Shown here: one piece after another, positions 1 through 7,337 of the stretch | Layout: the number at the start of each line of letters is the position of its first letter | Position numbering within the stretch: the first letter of the stretch is position 1 | Assembly (NCBI GenBank): GCA_964523735.1 | Contig: CAZFYZ010000099.1 | Location: forward strand, 1 to 15,244 | Direction: 5' to 3' | DNA: 15,244 bases | DNA from: CAZFYZ01 sp964523735 | GTDB taxonomy: Bacteria > Armatimonadota > UBA5829 | Translations under genes and position numbers: made by a program | The notes under the pieces: model-generated | The model's database searches: none | What the model was told of the DNA's origin: nothing | What the model saw: only the letters and a program-made list of their open reading frames with translations

Positions 1-14
1 GGGATGCGCCTTAC

Positions 15-1268
15 CTACCTCAACCTGATTTTACACACAACAGTGTACGCTACCTGGCCTTCGAACGGGGATCTGCCGGTCTGCGCTCGACGTTTGCGCG
101 TACCGCCACGACCGCGCGGCGTTACGGCCAGGCACACTGCGCCCAGTACGCACACGATGAACCCGAATGCCGCGTAGCCGGCTCGATAGCCAGATAAGGT
201 AGCGATCGCGCCGAACCCCAGATAGACATGAACCGCGCCAATCTCAGTCAGGAACCCACCCACCGAAAGCGTGGTCGCTCGCGCCTCGCCTCTGATCGCA
301 TCCTGCAGCCTGGAGCCAAACACAACACCAAGCGTTGCCGAGGTAATGCCAAAGATCGCCAGTCCGACCACGCTGGCTGGCCGGAAGAGATATGCGGCGA
401 TTACCAGTAACGCTCCCGAAGCCAGGTATGCGGCATAGAGAGCCCGGTCTGATACGTATATGAGCTTGTAGGCCAGCGCTAGCATCACTGCCCGGACCAT
501 CGTTACGGCCGCGCAGAGTGGACCAATGGCTGCTAGCGGGACGCCGGCCGCTCTGAGGAACAGGCTATCGTATTCCTCAAGTGCGCCGGCGATCACCAAG
601 CCGAAGGAGATGAAGAGCAGTAGTCCTAGAACCGCTTTGTTGCCGATTGCCTCCACAACGCCCTGTCTGAGCAGAACAAGATAGCTGTTCTCGTGGGCCC
701 GATGCACTCCCTTGGCCGGATGCACGAAGAGCAGCGCGACTATCGAGATCGCCAGAGAGACCGCGCTGGCAGCCAGGATCGCTGAGTAGCCGAATCTCAG
801 CATCATCGGCGCGACAGCGCTCGCGACCACGACTGCGACAGTCTCAGTTGTCTGCAGGCGACCAATCAATCGGGCATACTCATTCTCACTGCCGCGATGC
901 TTCAGTTCATCGTAGATCATCGCCTCCCAAGCTCCGGAAGCGAATGCGCCCTTCACTCCCCAGCACGCAAAGCCTGCGAGGAAGCCCCAGAAGCTCGGGA
1001 ACACAAGCCAGATCAGGCAGCAAGCGAGCTTGGCGAACTGACCGAAGATCAGGACATGCTTGCGCGGGTACCTGTCCGCCAGGGCGCCGGAGGGTATCTC
1101 AAGAGCGAATCCAACCACTGACCAGACGATAAACAGCACCGATATCTGAACGGCGCTCAGTCCGCAGTCGCTGAACATGACCGCGTAGTATGGATAGATG
1201 AACACGAGTTCATCGAAGAAGCAATGGGTGTAGATCGCTGTCAGAAAGGAGCGTTTCGGATCGCGCAT
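15..1268 (-). CDS. MFS-family permease, 12-TM type
   Basis: This is a 417-residue, very hydrophobic integral membrane protein of typical major facilitator superfamily length. After the second hydrophobic segment it shows an MFS motif A-like loop, GALADRYPRKHVL (residues 61-73), and the loop before helix 5 has SGAWEAMIYDEL. About twelve hydrophobic stretches run to near residue 385. A basic, non-hydrophobic tail rich in Arg follows. The ATG at 1268-1266 has a strong Shine-Dalgarno GAGGAG 5 nt upstream (1279-1274 on the minus strand), so this start is well supported. The overall look resembles drug/macrolide-efflux-like or uncharacterised MFS proteins, and the substrate cannot be read from sequence. 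It is divergent from the esterase gene, which fits sugar uptake or efflux, but that is inference only. The stop lies 15 bases from the window edge, so any downstream partner is unseen. Confidence 0.88.
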   Translation of the reverse strand: MRDPKRSFLTAIYTHCFFDELVFIYPYYAVMFSDCGLSAVQISVLFIVWSVVGFALEIPSGALADRYPRKHVLIFGQFAKLACCLIWLVFPSFWGFLAGFACWGVKGAFASGAWEAMIYDELKHRGSENEYARLIGRLQTTETVAVVVASAVAPMMLRFGYSAILAASAVSLAISIVALLFVHPAKGVHRAHENSYLVLLRQGVVEAIGNKAVLGLLLFISFGLVIAGALEEYDSLFLRAAGVPLAAIGPLCAAVTMVRAVMLALAYKLIYVSDRALYAAYLASGALLVIAAYLFRPASVVGLAIFGITSATLGVVFGSRLQDAIRGEARATTLSVGGFLTEIGAVHVYLGFGAIATLSGYRAGYAAFGFIVCVLGAVCLAVTPRGRGGTRKRRAQTGRSPFEGQVAYTVVCKIRLR

Positions 1269-1436
1269 TGGACTCCTCTTCCTGTGTCAGATCGGTAGTG
1301 TCAAGCACAAGAGCTGCTGGTACAGGAGTTGTAGGAGGCGCTCGCGGTCTGTTGGTGGCTGGACGAGGCGTACCATAAGTCTGTCCGGGCAAGGTGCGGG
1401 ACGTTTGGGAGACTGCTAAGCTGAGTCCAGAGCTTC

Positions 1437-1451
1437 GTCAAGGTCAATGGG
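1437..1451 (-). promoter_or_regulatory. TTGAC direct-repeat motif, candidate operator or -35 cluster (copy 1)
   Basis: The plus strand reads GTCAAGGTCAATGGG, so the minus strand carries CCCATTGACC followed at once by TTGAC. Nearly the same string, with one inserted base, occurs at 8334-8349 upstream of ribokinase in the same orientation relative to its gene. Taking TTGACG (1441-1436) as a -35, a poor -10 (TAGCAG, 1418-1413) lies 17 bp downstream toward the MFS gene. It could be a shared operator or simply promoter-like sequence. Confidence 0.3.
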
Positions 1452-1562
1452 GAGAGCCGGACCGAGCTACTGTCATCATCGCAATCCGCAACCTCCGCAC
1501 GTGAGTGTTGGTTGATTATACCATGCGCTCTCCGAAGCTGCCCCCGACAACATCCCAGGCGT

Positions 1563-1591
1563 TTGACAGCCTCTGGAGCCCTGCGTATAAT
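1563..1591 (+). promoter_or_regulatory. Perfect-consensus sigma70 promoter for the esterase gene
   Basis: TTGACA (1563-1568), a 17-bp spacer and TATAAT (1586-1591) match the housekeeping consensus at all twelve positions with ideal spacing. Transcription should begin near 1598. That leaves a leader of about 16 nt containing GGAGGA (1602-1607), just before the ATG at 1614. The promoter rules out the longer upstream start at 1512. Confidence 0.8.
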
Positions 1592-1613
1592 CGCGCTTGT
1601 TGGAGGAAATGCA

Positions 1614-2576
1614 ATGCCACTGATCGATATGCCACTCGAGGAAATGAAGGTCTACCAGGGACGAAACCCGCGCCCCGACGATTTCGACGATTATTGGGAC
1701 AAGGCGCTCGCGGAGATGCACGCCATTGACCCACAGTTGGAGCTTGTCCCGCAGGAGTCACCTGCTTTGAACACTGAGTGCTTCCACCTCTACTTCACTG
1801 GAGTCGGTGGGGCGAGGATTCACGCGAAGTATCTGAGGCCGACCAATGCGAAAGAACCGCACCCTGGGATAGTTTGGTTCCACGGTTACTCAGGCAGCAG
1901 CGCGGATTGGTTCAGGTACTTGGGCTGGACCGGGCAGGGGTTCTCGGTGATGGCGATAGATGTCCGTGGGCAGGGGGGTCTGTCCGAGGACAACGCCATC
2001 ATCAAGGGCAATACCTTGCGGGGTCACATAATCCGGGGGATCGACGATGCTCCGGAGAAGCTCCTGTTTCGCTCGATATATCTGGACTGTGCGCAGTTGG
2101 CCGGGATTCTGATGGGGATGCCGGAAGTGGACCCGGAGAGGGTCGGCGCGATGGGGATATCCCAAGGCGGCGGGCTCACGCTTGCCTGCGCCGCACTCGA
2201 GCCTCGCGTCAAGAGGGCGGTATCGTGGTTTCCATTCCTCTGCGATTTCAGGCGCGTATGGGAGATGGATCTCGCGATACAGGCGTATGAGGAACTGAAG
2301 ATGTACTTCCGCAAGATCGATCCGCTGCACGAGCGCGAAGACGAAGTCTTCACCCGGCTGGGCTACATAGACAACCAGTTCCTGGCGCCGCGCATCAAGG
2401 GCGACCTGCTGATGCTGACGTGCCTAATGGACGATATCTGCCCGCCCTCGACGCAGTTCGCGGCCTATAACAAGATGACCTGCAACAAGAGCATGGCCAT
2501 CTGGCCGGACTACGGCCACGAAGTGCCCATCCCGCGAATGGACGACCTGACGCACGAGTTCTTGATGAAGCTGTAG
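1614..2576 (+). CDS. Acetyl-xylan esterase / cephalosporin-C deacetylase family protein (CE7-type)
   Basis: This alpha/beta-hydrolase removes acetyl groups from xylo-oligosaccharides and related acetylated compounds in known CE7 members. It has 320 residues, the family's normal length. The N-terminal region (DDFDDYWDKAL, 22-32) is typical. HGYSG (90-94) and RGQGG (118-122) surround the oxyanion region. The nucleophile is Ser183 in GISQGG, the acid is Asp273 in LMDDICPPST and the base is His302 in YGHE, so the triad is intact. There is no signal peptide, so it should be cytoplasmic and act on imported acetylated sugars. The start at 1614 is chosen for its GGAGGA Shine-Dalgarno and because the perfect promoter lies immediately upstream. 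The first 34 codons of the longer frame match nothing expected. The glycosyltransferase gene follows after about 12-15 bp, probably in one transcript. Confidence 0.93.
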   Translation: MPLIDMPLEEMKVYQGRNPRPDDFDDYWDKALAEMHAIDPQLELVPQESPALNTECFHLYFTGVGGARIHAKYLRPTNAKEPHPGIVWFHGYSGSSADWFRYLGWTGQGFSVMAIDVRGQGGLSEDNAIIKGNTLRGHIIRGIDDAPEKLLFRSIYLDCAQLAGILMGMPEVDPERVGAMGISQGGGLTLACAALEPRVKRAVSWFPFLCDFRRVWEMDLAIQAYEELKMYFRKIDPLHEREDEVFTRLGYIDNQFLAPRIKGDLLMLTCLMDDICPPSTQFAAYNKMTCNKSMAIWPDYGHEVPIPRMDDLTHEFLMKL

Positions 2577-2588
2577 AGCGAGACCCTG

Positions 2589-4682
2589 TTGATGGAGCGA
2601 GAGACCCAAATCCACCCGAACGTCTCGGGACGAGGGCGTCCCGAGACAACGGGGGCAAGTAAGCGTGGGGATCGGTCTATCATCATCCCCGCGCTGATCG
2701 TCTTCGCCGTCGCGCTGGCGATCAGGCTGGTGTACGCGGCGCAGGTCTCACGCTGCCTGCTGTTCCAGGTGCCGACGATCGACGCGGGCGCCTACTACGA
2801 ACTTGCCAGGCAGTTTGCGGCCGGGCATTGGCTCAACCCGGCGGGCGAGGTCTACTTCCAACCGCCGTTCTATCCGCTTCTGCTGGGCCTCTGGATCAAG
2901 ATCGCCGGGCCATCGGTGATGGCGGCCAAGTATGCTCAATTCGTGCTCGGGTCCGTGAACTGCGTGCTGACACTGGTGCTGGCAGACAAGGTCTTTGGCA
3001 GGCGGGTGGCGATCATCGCCGGGCTGGCCGCTGCGTTCTATGCCCCGATGATCTACTTCGACGGCGAGCTTCTCACGCCAACGCTGCAGACATTCCTCAA
3101 TCTATCGGCCATACTGGTGCTGCTCTCGGCAGTCAATCGCGCCTCGTTGTGGCGATTCGCGGCTGCCGGGCTTATCTTCGGGCTTTCGCTGATCACCCGG
3201 CCGGATGTGCTGCCATTCCTGATCGCGGCGGCGGTGTGGGCGGTGATCGTGATGCGCGGCAGGCTGCCGGCGAGGGGTCTGGTGGTTTCGATTGCGCTGA
3301 TGCTCTTCTGCGCCGTCATACCCATAGTCCCTGTTGCGGTTCGCAACAAGGTAGTCGGGCACGAACCGGTGCTTATCTGCTCCAACGGCGGGCTGAATTT
3401 CTACATCGGCAATAACGCGGACTATGACCGCACATTCAGTATTCGTCCGGGCCCCGATTGGGATGCGATGCAGGCCCTGCCACTCAAGGAGAACCCCAAG
3501 GCAACGCAGGTGCAGCAGGATGCCTATTTCTATCGCGAGGGCCTGTCTTACGCGTTTCAGCATCCGCTCGAGTATGCGGCGCTGACGCTGAAGAAGGCTG
3601 TGATCTACCTGACCGCCGTCGAGGCCAAGCGCAACCACGATATCTACTACTACCGACACTACTCCAGCCTGTATTCGCTGCTGCTGTTCAAGACTCCGAT
3701 CTTCGCATTTCCCCTCGGCCTGGCGCTGCCGCTCGCAGTGCTGGGGATTGCGAGGCGTCTACGAAGGCCCGGAGGGGGGCTGCTCATCCTCTATCTACTA
3801 GCGCAGATGGTGGCGACAGTGGCGTTCTTCGTCTGCGCGCGGTATAGAGTGACCTCAATGCCCATGATGCTCATCTTCGCGGCTTTGGGGGGCGTCGAGC
3901 TGTGGCGGATTGCGAAAGAGCGTGCCTGGCGGCGGTCGATACTGCCGCTGATTCTGGCGGGGGTCGTCCTCGTGATCTCGAATGTCAACCTCTATGGAGT
4001 CGATCGGGACCAGAGGATGCTGGATGCTGATACCCGCTACTACCAGGGGGAGATCTTGTTCAAGGCTGGCGATGCGGCGGGGGCGGCGGATGAGTTGGAG
4101 GCCTCAGTCGCCCTGAACCCGAGCGATGAAGTCGCAAGGTTCAACTACTCACGTGTCCTGCGCTCGCTCGGGAGGCCGGATGAGGCGCGGCGTCAGCTTC
4201 TGGAGTGTCTGAGAATAGAGCCCGGCTCCCCGGCTGCGCACGCGGAGCTTGGAAGCCTGTCTTCAGAAGAGGGTGGTCTCGACGAGGCCGTTCGCCATTT
4301 GTCTATAGCCGCCCGGGCCGATAGGGACTTCGCTGAACAGCTTGTCCAGGTTGCCGAGAAAGCGTATTCCGGCAGGCAGTATCCGACTGCCCAGCGCGCG
4401 CTCGAGACTGTGGTCTCAGTCAGGCCGGACTACGCGGAAGCAAGGCGCAGCCTGGGTGTCGTGCTCATGAAACAGCGCCGTTTCCCAGAGGCCATAGCGC
4501 AACTCCGGGAGGCTTGCAGGCTCGACCCCAAGTCCGCCGATTCGTACTTCGCCCTCGGCCTCGCCTACCACCGCTCCGGCCAAGCCTCCGCAGCTCAGAC
4601 AGCCTTCGACCAGGCGATCAGGATAGGCCCGGCGGACGACATGCGCGAGAAGATCCGCCGGGCCCTTGCCAAGCCGTTGTAG
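2589..4682 (+). CDS. GT-C (GT39/PMT_2-like) membrane glycosyltransferase with C-terminal TPR domain
   Basis: This is a 696-697 residue two-part protein. A hydrophobic half (about residues 30-470) has ten or more membrane segments. It carries GT-C features: an acidic Asp65 in the first loop (TIDAGAYYELA), FDGELLTPT (157-165) before a helix, and RYRVTSMP (418-425) near its end, as in dolichyl-phosphate-mannose mannosyltransferase/ArnT-type proteins. Such enzymes move a sugar from a polyprenyl-phosphate donor to a protein or lipid outside the inner membrane. About five or six TPR units then follow (roughly 483-695), including YYQGEILFKAGDAAGAADEL and SYFALGLAYHRSGQASAA. These probably face the periplasm and bind a partner or substrate. 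Either TTG 2589 or the adjacent ATG 2592 could initiate; the Shine-Dalgarno is weak (GAGCGAGA), which suggests coupling to the esterase gene upstream. The last codons, Pro-Leu-stop, fall inside the first palindromic repeat unit. Confidence 0.85.
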   Translation: MMERETQIHPNVSGRGRPETTGASKRGDRSIIIPALIVFAVALAIRLVYAAQVSRCLLFQVPTIDAGAYYELARQFAAGHWLNPAGEVYFQPPFYPLLLGLWIKIAGPSVMAAKYAQFVLGSVNCVLTLVLADKVFGRRVAIIAGLAAAFYAPMIYFDGELLTPTLQTFLNLSAILVLLSAVNRASLWRFAAAGLIFGLSLITRPDVLPFLIAAAVWAVIVMRGRLPARGLVVSIALMLFCAVIPIVPVAVRNKVVGHEPVLICSNGGLNFYIGNNADYDRTFSIRPGPDWDAMQALPLKENPKATQVQQDAYFYREGLSYAFQHPLEYAALTLKKAVIYLTAVEAKRNHDIYYYRHYSSLYSLLLFKTPIFAFPLGLALPLAVLGIARRLRRPGGGLLILYLLAQMVATVAFFVCARYRVTSMPMMLIFAALGGVELWRIAKERAWRRSILPLILAGVVLVISNVNLYGVDRDQRMLDADTRYYQGEILFKAGDAAGAADELEASVALNPSDEVARFNYSRVLRSLGRPDEARRQLLECLRIEPGSPAAHAELGSLSSEEGGLDEAVRHLSIAARADRDFAEQLVQVAEKAYSGRQYPTAQRALETVVSVRPDYAEARRSLGVVLMKQRRFPEAIAQLREACRLDPKSADSYFALGLAYHRSGQASAAQTAFDQAIRIGPADDMREKIRRALAKPL

Positions 4683-5070
4683 ATGGCGTCTCCGACGCCG
4701 GAAGATGGGGTTCGGAGAACCCGCCTACAGGCACGCTGTCGTTGTAGCAGGCGTCTCCGACGCCGGAAGATGGGGTTCTGAGAACCCGCCTACAGGCACG
4801 CTGTCGTTGTAGGCGGCGTCTCCGACGCCAGAGTTGGNNNNNNNNNNNNNNNNNNNNNNNNNNNNNNNNNNNNNNNNNNNNNNNNNNNNNNNNNNNNNNN
4901 NNNNNNNNNNNNNNNNNNNNNNNNNNNNNNNNNNNNNGGTTCTGAGAACCCGACTACAGGCACATTGTCGTTGTAGCAGGCGTCTCCGACGCCAGAGTTG
5001 GGGTTCTGAGAACCCGACTACAGGCACATTGTCGTTGTAGCAGGCGTCTCCGACGCAGTTCCGACTACAG
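4675..5070. repeat. Tandem array of 64-65 bp palindromic (REP/MITE-like) units between convergent genes
   Basis: Units start with TTGTAG at 4677, 4742, 4807, 4971 and 5035, giving periods of 65, 65 and, after the gap, 64. Each full unit contains the hairpin GGCGTC-tcc-GACGCC, then the palindrome GGGTTCTGAGAACCC, and is bounded by TGTAG(G)CGG-like and CCGCCTACA-like inverted ends, with a spacer of roughly 13 nt to the next unit. Units before the gap carry GGAAGATGGGG and CACGCTG. Units after it carry AGAGTTGGGG and CACATTG, and the unit at 4807 looks mixed. The final unit (5035-5070) is shortened and lacks the GGTTCT palindrome. The true copy number is hidden by the gap. The hairpins could act as a bidirectional terminator or RNA stabiliser for the two genes that converge on them. 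Confidence 0.9.
4838..4937. other. Assembly gap of exactly 100 N
   Basis: The run is exactly 100 N, a common scaffolding placeholder, and it sits inside the tandem repeat. Collapsed repeats are the likely cause, so its real length is unknown. Frames crossing it are artefacts. Confidence 0.97.
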
Positions 5071-5919
5071 CGAGATCGCTATCGTCTTGTTCTTCCTCTT
5101 CTGATCCTCAGTAACCGGATTCGCCCAATAGTAGTTGTACCACTGCTGTTTGGTGGGGTCCCAGCACCTGGCCGCTGTTATGTAGTTCTGCGCAGGGTAG
5201 TAGTCGATGGTGAAGTGCTTCACGTGCCCATCCGCGAAAACAACATAAGACCCGTTAGCGTGGAGCAGATACTCGCTGGCAGGCAGGGGATCCCTTGCGA
5301 GGGCCTCGTCCTGGGTCAGAAAGGGATACAGCGGCTGGTAGGCGCGGTTTCCGTTCGGGCTTATATTTGCTGTGTTCGATGGCCGGAGCATAGACAGTCC
5401 AAGCCTTCCAATCTCCCGCAGCATCAGCAGGTTCCTGCTGTTTCGTACCAACCCGCTCGGCTGCTCAGCCAGGCAGAAATTGAACACGCAGGTTACCCGC
5501 TGGCCCAAGTCGGTGGCACTGGTCGGGAATGTCTCGCTTGACGCGTTCGGGCATCGCCAGAACGACGCCTCGTTCTGCCCCGTGCGATCGGCCCTGGCTT
5601 TAGTATACGGGTACAACGCCTCGACCCAGTTCAGTCCATATACGAATCTGCTTACTGCCGGGTCTGGAGACAGGCGGAGTATCGGGACGATAGGACCCAA
5701 ATCCGTGGTTCCGGAACCCCGCCCTCTGTTGGTGGGATAGCGGTGGTGGTTGTCCTCCAGGTAGAGCGCCATCGCGTCCGCCACCCGCTGCAGGTTGGAC
5801 TGGCACTTGGCTTCAGCGGGATGTCTCTGAATGCGCGCGATGGCCGGGACAAGCGTGAACGCCACCAGCGCCATCACCGCCGTGCAGACAGCAATATCTA
5901 TAGCCGAGAGCCGTTTCAT
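5065..5919 (-). CDS. H-X9-DG pseudopilin-like envelope protein with degenerate prepilin leader
   Basis: The protein has 284 residues. The C-terminal part has the signature His220-X9-Asp230-Gly231 (in YVVFADGHVKHF), seen in prepilin-type processing-associated H-X9-DG proteins of Planctomycetota, Lentisphaerota and Armatimonadota. The N-terminal part has one hydrophobic helix (about 5-27), then AKCQSNLQRVADAMALYLEDN, which aligns with the usual CLSNLKQ...Y..D block. When aligned, the normal G|FTLIE cleavage box becomes R|LSAID: Gly(-1) is Arg, Phe(+1) is Leu, Glu(+5) is Asp. Processing by prepilin peptidase is therefore doubtful, and it may stay as an N-terminally anchored periplasmic protein. 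The start is ATG 5919-5917, preceded by AAGGAGG with ideal spacing and overlapping the upstream stop as ATGA. The 20 extra residues of the longer frame are not needed. The stop lies in the palindromic repeat. Confidence 0.82.
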   Translation of the reverse strand: MKRLSAIDIAVCTAVMALVAFTLVPAIARIQRHPAEAKCQSNLQRVADAMALYLEDNHHRYPTNRGRGSGTTDLGPIVPILRLSPDPAVSRFVYGLNWVEALYPYTKARADRTGQNEASFWRCPNASSETFPTSATDLGQRVTCVFNFCLAEQPSGLVRNSRNLLMLREIGRLGLSMLRPSNTANISPNGNRAYQPLYPFLTQDEALARDPLPASEYLLHANGSYVVFADGHVKHFTIDYYPAQNYITAARCWDPTKQQWYNYYWANPVTEDQKRKNKTIAISL

Positions 5920-7190
5920 TGCAGACCTCCTTGCGAACCGATGGGAGAAAAGCGAATGTAGTCGATATAGAAGATACACTCAGGGTCCGGGCTCATATAG
6001 CCAGTTATCACGAGCAGATCCCCACTGGCCTCGTAGCCCGCTGATGCTTCGATATAGTTGATGCCATCCGAACTTGCGCTGCAGTAGCATATCTCACCCT
6101 GCCTTACGACTCTGAAGTAACACGTGTCGCCCGGAACCTCAGTTATCGTATTGGGGGGGAAAACGATGCAGTAGTTGGTGTCGAGTTGCTGGAAAGCACA
6201 CATGTAGGTCGTGTTCCACTCGCTGGGCCAAAACTGCAAGTCTAGCGAAGCATATACGTAGGTATTCGTGCTACTCGGTATGCGTATCTTGACGTCCATC
6301 TGCCAGTCGCCTGGGGCCTTCTGAGCAAGCAGCGGCATATAGTAAGAGTTGTTGCGGCTGATCTTGGCCCATCCGGGTTCGGTTGCAGTGGAGATGCTGG
6401 CGTTGGAGGGGACAACAGCCCACCTCGGGTCTAGCGTCGGGTTGTTGAACTCATCTGAGAACGGATAGACGGGCGCGTCACGGTGGGCAATCACCTGCAC
6501 ATCCGATGCATCGCGCGTCCTGATTGCACGAACAAGGCGATTGGAGTCGTTGAGGGAGCCATCCGTGCTGGAGACGCCGGTCACGGATATGCGGTCGCCC
6601 ATCTCAACCTCGGCGTCCGTGTAGACGCTCACCCCAATGTCGCCGTTGTCGCCGATGGTCTGGGAGCCGTCGTCGATGACCAGCCACTTCGCGCCGGTGG
6701 TCGGGGTCTCGTGGATCGCCTTCACGGTCCCCCACGTCGTAACCAAGAGCCCGACGTTGCAGAGGCCGCTTGCTGCGATCCAGGGCAGGGCGGACTGCGG
6801 CTGGTAGTCATAGATCCACAATGAGGAAAACGACGGCGCTCCCCCCAAGCTGCGGTTGGGCATGGCAAACGGGCGAATCTCTGCCTGGGAGCCCAGCGGA
6901 TGAATGAACGCGTCTTTGATTACTGGTTCGCCCATTATGAGGGCAAAGTTCCCGGTGGCAGTAACGCGGTCGCCGACGGAGAGGCCCTCTGTTGGGGCGA
7001 GTACCCATATTCCGCCGAGACGGTCGAGGGACTCAAGGTAACATTCGCCCGACTCGAGGTAGGTGATGACTCCCTCCACCGTGACTTTCATCAAGGCGGG
7101 GGAGGATTTCACCTGGGAGATTGTTGCGGCGCTTACCAGGCACGCGAGGAGCAGAAAGCATGCGGCAAGCAGAATCCACGCTCTTTGCAT
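5916..7190 (-). CDS. Secreted protein with two OB-fold-like domains and a ConA/LamG-like C-terminal domain
   Basis: This 424-residue protein begins with a clear signal peptide: MQRAW, then hydrophobic residues 5-18, ending near SAA-TI at about 20-22. Residues about 24-98 and 144-225 each look like the nucleic-acid-type OB folds found in secreted bacterial proteins (VTVEGVITYL...SVGDRVTATG and TTWGTVKAI...MGDRISVTG). Residues about 240-415 begin with FSDEFNNPTLDPRW and end with FYIDYIRFSP, as in concanavalin-like/DUF1349 sugar-binding domains. No catalytic residues are evident, so binding of surface or environmental polysaccharide is plausible but inferred. The start at 7190 is chosen because the signal peptide and the Shine-Dalgarno AAGGTGG directly precede it; an upstream in-frame ATG at 7289 would bury the signal peptide. 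It overlaps the H-X9-DG gene by 4 bp, so the two are likely co-translated. Confidence 0.78.
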   Translation of the reverse strand: MQRAWILLAACFLLLACLVSAATISQVKSSPALMKVTVEGVITYLESGECYLESLDRLGGIWVLAPTEGLSVGDRVTATGNFALIMGEPVIKDAFIHPLGSQAEIRPFAMPNRSLGGAPSFSSLWIYDYQPQSALPWIAASGLCNVGLLVTTWGTVKAIHETPTTGAKWLVIDDGSQTIGDNGDIGVSVYTDAEVEMGDRISVTGVSSTDGSLNDSNRLVRAIRTRDASDVQVIAHRDAPVYPFSDEFNNPTLDPRWAVVPSNASISTATEPGWAKISRNNSYYMPLLAQKAPGDWQMDVKIRIPSSTNTYVYASLDLQFWPSEWNTTYMCAFQQLDTNYCIVFPPNTITEVPGDTCYFRVVRQGEICYCSASSDGINYIEASAGYEASGDLLVITGYMSPDPECIFYIDYIRFSPIGSQGGLQ

Positions 7191-7337
7191 AAGACCACCT
7201 TCTCTGCAACAAGATATGGCCGCCGGAAGTGCGCGGTCTGGCCTGCCCGCTTTGTTCCTGAAAAGCGCGCCTGCCATCGTGTTGGACACCGGGAGCTTCG
7301 GATATGTTCCCAGTGCCCCGGGTCAAAGCGAAATCGG

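Larger units (their letters stand above)
1269..1613. other. Divergent intergenic region (345 bp)
   Basis: This region separates the leftward MFS gene from the rightward esterase gene. No convincing gene was found in it. It holds a perfect consensus promoter for the esterase (1563-1591), a minus-strand TATAAT hexamer at 1520-1515 without a good -35, and a TTGAC direct repeat (1437-1451) that is shared with the region upstream of ribokinase. The open frame that could extend the esterase upstream to 1512 starts before the promoter and is not considered coding. Confidence 0.6.

Noticed and set aside
1512..1613. Longer N-terminus of the esterase
   Set aside because: It would start upstream of a perfect promoter, and the protein from 1614 already has full family length with a strong Shine-Dalgarno.
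4725..5040. Open frames crossing the 100-N gap on both strands
   Set aside because: They are open only because of N translation and repeat periodicity, and they have no coding character.
4675..5070. CRISPR array
   Set aside because: The repeats are continuous 64-65 bp units in which the would-be spacers are also repeated, and no cas gene is nearby.
7191..7289. Longer N-terminus of the OB-fold protein
   Set aside because: It would place 33 non-hydrophobic residues ahead of an obvious signal peptide that has its own Shine-Dalgarno.
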